Shown here piece by piece: positions 1 through 5,470 of a stretch of 12,704 bases of DNA. The translations under genes and the position numbers were made by a program. This stretch comes from Thermoplasmata archaeon (GTDB lineage: Archaea; Thermoplasmatota; Thermoplasmata; Lutacidiplasmatales; UBA184): positions 1-12,704 of the forward strand of contig JASHXM010000083.1 of the NCBI GenBank assembly GCA_030043545.1, written 5' to 3'. The stretch's first letter is position 1; every line of letters begins with the position of its first letter. The notes under the pieces were generated by a model. That model was not told where the DNA came from. It did no database searches and saw only the letters and a list, made by a program, of their open reading frames with translations.

Positions 1-480
1 CCGCCAGGTCTCGAGGCGCACACCGTATCGCCGGGCCCATACCGTGCTGGTCCGGCCGAGGTCCCACCGTACCGAGCGGATCCGATACTTCTGGATCAGC
101 CGCATCAGCTCGTGGTGGTTCGCCTCTCGGCGACGGGCGGCGACGGCCGGCAGCGCCTCCTCTCGGGCAGTGTCCATCGGCCCGTAGAACCAGATGAACG
201 CGTCCGACGACTTCAACGCCGCCCACTCGTGCTCGCCGACCCGACCGAGTTGGCTCTCAGGAGACCCAGCGACTCCTCGCCAGTACGCCTCCTCGTCGTG
301 CACCGACAGTAGCGGCTGAGCCCCGAGGGCCCGGGCCTCCTGCGAAACGCTGATCGCCCACGGGAGCGTCGCGCTCCACGTCTCGACCAGCACGCTCTCC
401 CCGCGGGAGATCTGAAGGACCCGCACGAGCAGGTTCCGCGCGAACGCCCGGCGCACGGGCTCGGGATAGTCCGGAAGCAT
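1..480 (-). CDS. M29-family aminopeptidase (aminopeptidase T-like), N-terminal part; cut by left window edge
   Basis: The 160 visible codons start at ATG 480 and stay open to the edge, so the C-terminal part is missing. The visible part matches the N-terminal domain of archaeal M29 metallo-aminopeptidases. It opens with a helix (RRAFARNLLVRVLQISRGE), then the 'GExVLxET' strand (residues about 26-34), a helix ending in 'EARALGAQP', and a 'DEEAYW' stretch. A conserved 'GEHEWAAL..SDAFIWFYGP' segment follows, then an 'IRSVRWDLGRTSTVWARRYGV' segment before the edge. Family members are cytoplasmic cobalt/zinc exopeptidases that release N-terminal residues. Their metal ligands lie in the missing half, so catalytic competence cannot be judged here. 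ATG 480 lies about 29 bases downstream of a TATA-like element at 506-514, which fits a leaderless transcript. The gene diverges from the AbrB-like gene at 574. I am fairly sure of the family and not of the substrate. Confidence 0.68.
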   Translation of the reverse strand, partial: MLPDYPEPVRRAFARNLLVRVLQISRGESVLVETWSATLPWAISVSQEARALGAQPLLSVHDEEAYWRGVAGSPESQLGRVGEHEWAALKSSDAFIWFYGPMDTAREEALPAVAARRREANHHELMRLIQKYRIRSVRWDLGRTSTVWARRYGVRLETWR

Positions 481-503
481 CCACCCGGGATACCCGGCGG
501 TCG

Positions 504-514
504 ACTATATAATT
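504..514. promoter_or_regulatory. TATA-like element between divergent genes
   Basis: The sequence TATATAATT (506-514) is the only clearly AT-rich element in the otherwise GC-rich gap between the M29 gene (ATG 480, minus) and the AbrB-like gene (GTG 574, plus). On the minus strand it reads GAATTATATA, so a purine-containing BRE-like 'CGAA' precedes the box, and ATG 480 falls where a leaderless transcript would start. On the plus strand the same box would place initiation near 535-538, at a short ORF beginning with ATG 536. The minus-strand assignment is the better supported one. Confidence 0.55.
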
Positions 515-535
515 CGGTTCGAGTTTAGACCTCTA

Positions 536-577
536 ATGACCCGGCCCCTCCGGCCGCAGCCGAGGAGCGCCGCGTGA
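536..577 (+). other. possible 13-codon leader ORF overlapping the AbrB-like start
   Basis: ATG 536 opens a 13-codon frame (MTRPLRPQPRSAA) ending in TGA 575-577. That stop overlaps the GTG start of the AbrB-like gene (574-576) in a GTGA junction. If transcription starts from the TATA-like element at 506-514, this ATG lies at or next to the first base of the RNA, so it could be a leaderless leader peptide coupled to the next gene. A frame this short in GC-rich DNA can arise by chance, and the peptide resembles nothing I know. Confidence 0.22.
561..566 (+). promoter_or_regulatory. ribosome binding site for the AbrB-like gene
   Basis: GAGGAG lies 7 bases before GTG 574. It matches the archaeal anti-Shine-Dalgarno sequence and supports GTG 574 as the start of the AbrB-like protein over any internal codon. 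Confidence 0.5.
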
Positions 578-819
578 GGATTCACAAGGTCGTGAATCGA
601 GTGTACGCCGGGGTCACGTACTATCGCTGGGTGGTCACGATTCCCCCGAAGCGGATCCGGGAGCTCGGGTGGGCGAACGGGCAGGAACTCGAGGCCGTGG
701 TCCGAGGCTCGACCCTCTGGATCCAGCCCTCGGTTCGTCCGGCGCGCCAGCCGCGCGACCGGGGCGTCACCATGCTCGAAGAGGAGGCACGGCGCCGAAC
801 CATGGGTCGGCGACCGTGA
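574..819 (+). CDS. AbrB/MazE/SpoVT-type DNA-binding protein
   Basis: This 81-residue protein starts at GTG 574. Residues about 1-52 form one swapped-hairpin AbrB-type domain, with the hallmark 'YRWVVTIPPKRIRELGW' (strand, 'TIP', then a short helix), 'NGQELEAVVRGSTLWIQP' (two closing strands) and a run of basic residues. Such proteins bind DNA as dimers and act as small transcription regulators or as antitoxins. Residues 53-81 are a charged tail (Arg-rich, with 'LEEEARRR'), probably not part of the fold. No toxin gene (PIN, MazF or Fic type) follows it: the next 168 bases hold only hairpins, then the end of the convergent large gene. A stand-alone regulator is therefore more likely than an antitoxin. 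It may control the divergent promoter it shares with the M29 gene; that is inference. Confidence 0.72.
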   Translation: MRIHKVVNRVYAGVTYYRWVVTIPPKRIRELGWANGQELEAVVRGSTLWIQPSVRPARQPRDRGVTMLEEEARRRTMGRRP

Positions 820-837
820 TCCCAGCGGCCGGAGCGA

Positions 838-955
838 CGGTCCGTTCCGAGGTACACGGACCGGACACCCGAGACCGACCCTCCGGGTCGAGGGGTGGGT
901 TAGTAAGGCTGGCCCGGACGTCGGCGGGACGATTGTTTCGCCGGCGGGCCGGCGA
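838..955. other. cluster of three short hairpins in a convergent intergenic gap
   Basis: Between the AbrB-like stop (819) and the stop of the large minus-strand gene (988) lie three perfect inverted repeats. CGGTCCG/CGGACCG (838-844 with 857-863) has a 12-base loop. CGACCC/GGGTCG (876-881 with 885-890) has a 3-base loop. TCGCCGGC/GCCGGCGA (938-945 with 948-955) is nearly a continuous palindrome. None is followed by an oligo-T run on either strand, so they are not standard archaeal T-tract terminators. They could be 3'-end or processing structures for the two converging transcripts. Some pairing is expected by chance at this GC content. Confidence 0.35.
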
Positions 956-987
956 GACGGGCTAGCCGCCCCCGCCGGACTCGGCCT

Positions 988-3900
988 TCACCTACGACGA
1001 GCGACCGGCTCCGCGGTCGCCCCAACGGTGGTGCGCCGCGGAACCGACCCCCCGGGACCCCGTAGCGCGGCCGCCGTCGTCGGGGCCGCTGGCGAGCCGC
1101 CCCGGTCCGGATGGAAGGCGAGAGTGACGGTCGCGCCGGCGCCGACGATGTCCAGCCGGGACGGCCCCGGAGTCCGAGTGTACCCCGACACCTTACCGAC
1201 CGCGAACGCATGGGTTCCGTTCGCCAGGCCGACGACCAGGGTCGACACCGTGGAGGTGTAGGTCAGGCCGGCGATCCGAACGCTCCACACGGTGCCCGTC
1301 GCGAGCCCGGATTCCGCGAACATCACGGGGTACGGATAGGTGAACCGGACGCGGAAGGTCGCCCCCCGGCCCGCGATCACCGCCGTGCCGGAGCTCCCGA
1401 CGGGATGGCCCGCGAGGGTCACGGCGAGCGTCTGGCTCCGGATGGACCCCACCGCGTACGGATAGCTCGCCGACGTGAGGCCGTGGAGGGCGATCGACCC
1501 CTTCGTCGTGCAGGTCGTCGCGACGGTCTCGACGCACCACGAACGGCCGCTCGGCAGCCCCGACTCCCGGAAGACGAGCGAGTACGTCGGACCTTTCACG
1601 AAGGAGAAGAGTTCGGTGGGGCCGCTCCCCCCGCTCCCACTCGCCGTGATCGAGCCGCTCGCGGGGATCCCCGACACCTCCCGGCCCTTCGGGCCGATCA
1701 CGATGTACGGGTACGTTCCCGCCGGTACTCGGAACTGGGCTGAGTTGAACTCGGTCGTCACGGACGTTCCGTTGAACTCGACGGTCCAGGTGTGGCCGGC
1801 GGGGAGACCCGACGTCTCCACGAACGTGATCACACTGTACGGGACCGGCGTGAACGCGATCGACTCGTTCACCCCGGCCCCCACCACGGCGACGACTCCA
1901 CCGGTCGGCGCGACGGTGTAGTACGCGGGCGGGAGGACCGAGAACGTGTAGTTGCCGTTCAGCACGGAGAAGTCGATAACGCCGGTCCCGCCGGAGGTCG
2001 TATCGGAGCGGTAGTCCGTCACCCCGAGCCGCTCCACGCCCCCAGTCGCCCCCGCGGCGTTCAGTTCGATCAGTTCCGTCGGGACGGCGTTGGCGGCGAA
2101 CAGGAGGGCATCCGTCGCGTCGAGCGCGATGGCCCCTGGGGAGGCCACCGCCGGCTCGACTCCCGCCACCGTCTCGGTCGACGTGTTGAGGACCACGATG
2201 CGACCGCGCGTCGGCTCGGCCGCGTAGACGTAGTCGTTGAACGGCGAGTAGACGGGTGCCCCCAGTGGGGTGCCGGTTCGGATCGAGGTCGTGACGGACC
2301 GGGACGTCGGACTGACGACGTAGACGGTTCCGGAGGCGTCGTCGGAGGCGACGTAGAGCGCCCCGCTCTGGCTGTCGACGGCGGTGCCGTTCGGCTGTGC
2401 GATGGTCGGGAGCGGGATGGTCGCCGCGAGCGTCCCTTTCGCGGGGTCGATCACGGCGAGCGACGGGGAACCGCGAACCGTCACGTACGCGAGCTGGTTC
2501 CCGCCGTCGTAGACGATCGCGACCGGATCGGCGCCGACGGAGATCGAGCCGAACGGCAGCCCGGTCGCCCCGTCGATCTCCGTGACGTTCGCGCTGCCCG
2601 CGTTGGCCACCATCACGGTGTCATTCACCGGAGCGATCGCGACCCCCTCCGGAGCCGTGCCGACCGGGATCGTGCGAACGACCGCGTTTTCGGACGGGTC
2701 GATGACCGAGACGTTGTTCGCTCCGGCGTTCGCCACGTAGATCTCGCCGGTCGCTGAGTCGACCGCCAAGGCCGCCGGGTCGGCCCCGACGCCAATCGAG
2801 GCGACCGTCGCGTTATCGGAGACGTCGATCACCAGCACCCGGGCGGCGGACGGCTCCGCCACGTAGAGACGGTAGTCCAGCGGATCGAACAGCACGCTCC
2901 CCGGGACCGCGGGGAGCGGGTTCGTCCCCAGGACGCCGTCCGACACGACCGCGGTCACCCCCACCGTCCACGGCTCGCCGTTCGGGAGGCCGGTCTCGGT
3001 GAACGTCACGGGATGCGACTTCCCGAACGGGATCGGGAGCGTGGCAGCGGAGAGCTCGGTGTCGAGCACGCCCGTTCCGTTGGCCGTCAGATATGGGCTT
3101 GGGGCCAACGCGGAGTAGGAGTACCGTCCCGCCGGGTCGGTGACGGTGATCACCCCGGCGCCGTTCTCGGTGGTGTTCGAGAAGGCCCGCGGGCTCTCGA
3201 CCATCGCCGCGCCGCCCGCCGTGAACGACCCATTCACGAGCGTCACGCGGTCGGCGCCCGGCGTGGAGAGGAAGAGGAAGCCGGAGGTGGTGTTGACGGT
3301 CGTCTCCCCGACGGGGGCCCGGAGCGGGATCGTTCCGAGCTCGGATTCCGTGGAGACGTTCAGCACGATCGCCTGGGCGGACGTGGTCCGACCGAGGTAG
3401 AGGTCCCCGTTCCGAGCGTCGTACAGGGGCGCGGTGAGCCCTCCGCCGATGGGGATGGTCGCGACCGTTGCATCGGTCGCCGGATCGAGGACGAGGACGC
3501 CGGGGACGGAGCCACCGGCGCCGGCGACGAGCAACTCCCCGTTCGCGGAGTCGAAGGCGGGGGCCCACGGCTCACTGCCCGAGCCGATCGGGATCCAGTG
3601 GACCGTGCGGTTGAGGGTGGTGTTGATGACGGTGAGGTTACCCGACCCGAAGTTCGCGACGTAGAGGAGGGTGTTCCGGGGATCGTACGTCAGGCCGCGC
3701 GGATCGGCCCCGACCCGGATCGAGCCGACGGGGAGCAGCAGACTCCCGTTGATCACCGTGACATTGCTCCGGCCGGTCGTGCCGGCATTCGAGACGTACA
3801 CGGTGTCGTTCGCCGGGGCGACTGCGACCCCGGAGGGAGCCGTTCCGACCGGGATCGACGTCACCTCCGACTCGCCGTCGAGCACCGAAATGTTGTTCGA

Positions 3901-4368
3901 GCCCGTGTTCGCGACGTAGAGGTAGCCGTCCGTCGGGTCGAGGGCCAGCGCGGTCGGGTCGCTTCCGACGGGAAGGGTGGCCATCAGCGAGCCGTTGGTA
4001 GCGTTGAGGATGCTCACCTGATCCGCCCCGGAGATCGCGACGTACACGAGGTCGTTGAACGGGTCGTACAGAACCGCCGTCAGGGTCGAGTTGACGACCG
4101 TGCTCGAGATCGCACCGGAGGTCGTCCCGTTGATTGTCACGGACCAGGTGAGCCCGTTCGGCAGTCCGGACTCGATGAAACTCATCGTCCGATCGGGCGT
4201 CGTCGCCACCATCGGTCGCGCCAGCAGGTCGGGGTGCATCCCGGGAACGGCGCCGGACGCGGAACCGACGGGCGCGACCGTGCTCGGTCGGAGTACGGCC
4301 GGACCCGCCCCGACCAGCAGGAGCAGGACGATCGCTGCGGCAGCCACCGCCCCGGCCGGCGAAGGCAT
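988..4368 (-). CDS. large secreted protein with two YVTN-type beta-propellers and five ESGLP domains
   Basis: The protein has 1126 residues from ATG 4368. Residues 6-22 are a hydrophobic signal segment (GAVAAAAIVLLLLVGAG). In order come an ESGLP domain (62-81), beta-propeller 1 (about 94-386), a linker (398-445), an ETGLP domain (454-471), beta-propeller 2 (about 486-776), a second linker, then ESGLP-like domains at 848-865, 929-947 and 1015-1032. Propeller blades carry the YVTN pattern, such as 'LYVANTGSNNISVLD' and 'IPVGTAPEGVAIAPVNDTV'. N-glycosylation sequons (NGT, NVT, NTT, NRT) are abundant, as expected outside an archaeal cell. The only mature cysteines are at 945 and 953. The C-terminus is Ala/Pro/Arg-rich without a membrane helix or PGF-type sorting signal, so release or wall association is more likely than C-terminal anchoring. 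The frame stays open up to GTG 4515, which would add 49 residues with an Arg-rich stretch before the hydrophobic segment; I prefer ATG 4368. A role in adhesion or surface binding is a guess. Confidence 0.8.
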   Translation of the reverse strand: MPSPAGAVAAAAIVLLLLVGAGPAVLRPSTVAPVGSASGAVPGMHPDLLARPMVATTPDRTMSFIESGLPNGLTWSVTINGTTSGAISSTVVNSTLTAVLYDPFNDLVYVAISGADQVSILNATNGSLMATLPVGSDPTALALDPTDGYLYVANTGSNNISVLDGESEVTSIPVGTAPSGVAVAPANDTVYVSNAGTTGRSNVTVINGSLLLPVGSIRVGADPRGLTYDPRNTLLYVANFGSGNLTVINTTLNRTVHWIPIGSGSEPWAPAFDSANGELLVAGAGGSVPGVLVLDPATDATVATIPIGGGLTAPLYDARNGDLYLGRTTSAQAIVLNVSTESELGTIPLRAPVGETTVNTTSGFLFLSTPGADRVTLVNGSFTAGGAAMVESPRAFSNTTENGAGVITVTDPAGRYSYSALAPSPYLTANGTGVLDTELSAATLPIPFGKSHPVTFTETGLPNGEPWTVGVTAVVSDGVLGTNPLPAVPGSVLFDPLDYRLYVAEPSAARVLVIDVSDNATVASIGVGADPAALAVDSATGEIYVANAGANNVSVIDPSENAVVRTIPVGTAPEGVAIAPVNDTVMVANAGSANVTEIDGATGLPFGSISVGADPVAIVYDGGNQLAYVTVRGSPSLAVIDPAKGTLAATIPLPTIAQPNGTAVDSQSGALYVASDDASGTVYVVSPTSRSVTTSIRTGTPLGAPVYSPFNDYVYAAEPTRGRIVVLNTSTETVAGVEPAVASPGAIALDATDALLFAANAVPTELIELNAAGATGGVERLGVTDYRSDTTSGGTGVIDFSVLNGNYTFSVLPPAYYTVAPTGGVVAVVGAGVNESIAFTPVPYSVITFVETSGLPAGHTWTVEFNGTSVTTEFNSAQFRVPAGTYPYIVIGPKGREVSGIPASGSITASGSGGSGPTELFSFVKGPTYSLVFRESGLPSGRSWCVETVATTCTTKGSIALHGLTSASYPYAVGSIRSQTLAVTLAGHPVGSSGTAVIAGRGATFRVRFTYPYPVMFAESGLATGTVWSVRIAGLTYTSTVSTLVVGLANGTHAFAVGKVSGYTRTPGPSRLDIVGAGATVTLAFHPDRGGSPAAPTTAAALRGPGGSVPRRTTVGATAEPVARRR
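1828..4185 (-). repeat. tandem duplication of an ESGLP-propeller-linker unit (about 392 and 394 codons)
   Basis: The large secreted protein contains two collinear units. Unit 1 is 4185-3010 and unit 2 is 3009-1828. Blades correspond in order: 'IPVGTAPSGVAVAPANDTV' with 'IPVGTAPEGVAIAPVNDTV', 'GSIRVGADP' with 'GSISVGADP', and 'APLYDARNGDLYLG' with 'APVYSPFNDYVYAA'. The linkers also match ('GVITVTDPAGRYSYSALAPSPY' region with 'GVIDFSVLNGNYTFSVLPPAYY' region). The near-equal lengths show that the whole unit was duplicated, not single blades. Confidence 0.7.
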
Positions 4369-4539
4369 AGGGACCGCATGCAACGCCAGACTTTGGAGGT
4401 TGCGGCGTCGGCATGCGGGGCTCCCCAACGGGTCTTCGTGGGGGGGAGAGCGCGACTCTCCCGCGCTCGGCGGTCGCCTTCGGTTCTCGCTGCCCGAGGG
4501 CGAACTCCCGGTCACGGACCGAAAGTTTCACTTCGTAGA

Positions 4540-4566
4540 CGTTACCACCTTCGGTAACGATTTAAC
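4540..4566. promoter_or_regulatory. divergent promoter with inverted repeat and TATA-like box
   Basis: A perfect 7-base inverted repeat, CGTTACC/GGTAACG with a 6-base spacer (4540-4559), lies beside TTTAAC (4561-4566). On the plus strand 'AACGATTTAAC' resembles a BRE plus TATA box, and the GTG start at 4588 is about 24 bases beyond its centre, as for a leaderless transcript. On the minus strand 'GTTAAATCG' would start transcription near 4535, upstream of the large secreted protein. The inverted repeat overlaps the minus-strand box and start region and abuts the plus-strand box, so it could be an operator for both genes. The regulator is unknown. Confidence 0.42.
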
Positions 4567-4587
4567 GGCGCCCGCGGTGCCCTCCGC

Positions 4588-4935
4588 GTGTTCAGTCCAG
4601 CCGAGCGAGCGTACCTCCGCGTGATCTCTGGCTCCCCTCCGCTCGCGGACAAGGGAACGGTAGAGGCGGCGTTCCCGAACCCGACGTACCGTCGGAAGCT
4701 CCGCTGGGGCATCCGGCGCAAGGCCGCCCGATCGGTCGAGGACTGGAAGCTGTACTTCGAGGCCGCGGCAAAGGACGAGCGGCTGCTCCCCCCCAACAAC
4801 CTCCTCAGCTCGACGACCCCGCCGCTGTTCGCCGACCCGCTGGTCACGGTGCTAGGGAGACTTCGACGACGGCTGAGGCGACCCCCGCCGCGAGCGCGGC
4901 TGGAGCGCGACTCCCGCGACTTGCGAGGAGACTAA
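4588..4935 (+). CDS. small basic protein of unknown function
   Basis: I do not recognise a named family for this 115-residue protein, which starts at GTG 4588. The N-terminal half looks structured: 'MFSPAERAYLRVI' suggests a helix, and 'FPNPTYRRKLRWGIRRKA' (29-46) is followed by 'VEDWKLYFEAAAKDE' (50-64), a pattern of two amphipathic helices rich in Arg/Lys. Residues 91-115 are an Arg-rich tail that may be disordered or bind nucleic acid or ribosomes. There is no signal peptide or membrane segment. The GTG lies where a transcript from the TTTAAC box at 4561 would begin. The stop is 4 bases before the next gene's start, so the two are probably one transcript. Function is open. Confidence 0.62.
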   Translation: MFSPAERAYLRVISGSPPLADKGTVEAAFPNPTYRRKLRWGIRRKAARSVEDWKLYFEAAAKDERLLPPNNLLSSTTPPLFADPLVTVLGRLRRRLRRPPPRARLERDSRDLRGD

Positions 4936-4939
4936 GGTC

Positions 4940-5278
4940 ATGGTCGGAGCGCCCTTCTGGCTCACAGTAGGCGCCGCCGCGGCGGTGGCGATCGCCGTGG
5001 TCGTCTACGCGCTCGTCTTTGCCCGCGCGCGAGAGATCGGGTCGTCCGGAGTGGTGATGCGGTCGCGGCTCGACTGCCCCAAGTGCCATCGCACGTTCGA
5101 CTACGACTGGATCCCAGGTGCGTCGTTTTCCGCGGTCCGGCTTGGCACCTCTCGGTACATGGCCTGTCCGTTGTGCGGCAGATGGTCCGTCTTCCCGATC
5201 TACCGAACGATGGTCCCGCGGCCCGCGGGCGGGGTCCGCGAACCAGCAATCGAGTCGCCCGGGACGCCTCCGGGCTGA
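4940..5278 (+). CDS. membrane-anchored zinc-ribbon protein
   Basis: This 112-residue protein starts at ATG 4940, preceded by GAGGAG at 4925-4930 with a 9-base spacer. Residues 6-28 form one transmembrane helix (FWLTVGAAAAVAIAVVVYALVF), followed by basic residues, which suggests an outside N-terminus and a cytoplasmic C-terminal domain. That domain carries two CxxC knuckles, CPKC (46-49) and CPLC (76-79), about 26 residues apart, typical of a zinc ribbon. Between them lies 'TFDYDWIPGASFSAVRLGTSRYMA'; this compact block looks well conserved, judging by its many aromatic and glycine residues. The C-terminal 20 residues are Pro/Gly-rich. It follows the 4588 gene by 4 bases and is probably co-transcribed with it. 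Zinc binding is a confident inference; the biological role is not known. Confidence 0.72.
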   Translation: MVGAPFWLTVGAAAAVAIAVVVYALVFARAREIGSSGVVMRSRLDCPKCHRTFDYDWIPGASFSAVRLGTSRYMACPLCGRWSVFPIYRTMVPRPAGGVREPAIESPGTPPG

Positions 5279-5441
5279 CCGGCGCTCTCAGCGAGCTCGC
5301 CCGTCCCGGGTTTCTCCGGGGCTGTGCAGCGTCATCGCCCGGACCCGCCCCCGGGTGCGCCGGTTCGCTGCGGGTCGATGGCGGATCCCGAGCCGAGGCG
5401 CACCCCGGGGCCGCGGCGGCGCGCGCTCGACCGCCCCGAGG

Positions 5442-5450
5442 AGTAATCAG
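5442..5450 (+). promoter_or_regulatory. weak TATA-like element upstream of the cyclase gene
   Basis: AGTAATCAG is the only AT-containing stretch in the GC-rich 192-base gap 5279-5470. Its centre lies about 25 bases before GTG 5471, the spacing expected for leaderless initiation, and no Shine-Dalgarno sequence precedes that GTG. The rest of the gap holds a weak CCCGG/CCGGG hairpin (5305-5320) and an unsupported 22-codon frame (5378-5446). Otherwise I see nothing there. Confidence 0.28.
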
Positions 5451-5470
5451 CCCGACGTCGATGTCGCGCC

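Noticed and set aside
512..530. GGTTCGAGT resembling a tRNA T-loop
   Set aside because: The flanking bases do not form a T-stem, and no acceptor, D-arm or anticodon stem can be drawn around it.
574..819. AbrB-like protein as the antitoxin of a toxin-antitoxin pair
   Set aside because: No toxin-like gene lies beside it on either strand: upstream is a divergent peptidase and downstream a hairpin-containing gap and a convergent gene.
3638..4531. Minus-strand frame starting at GTG 4531, at a possible leaderless start
   Set aside because: Its position fits a transcript start, but the product becomes Arg-rich nonsense in the wrong frame for the propeller, and the hydrophobic signal segment lies in the frame of ATG 4368.
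3013..4557. 514-codon plus-strand frame opposite the large secreted protein
   Set aside because: Asp/Arg/Gly-rich composition, no domain, fully antisense to a gene with clear propeller repeats.
5378..5446. 22-codon ORF upstream of the cyclase
   Set aside because: Low-complexity Pro/Arg composition, no ribosome binding site and no family resemblance; likely chance in GC-rich DNA.
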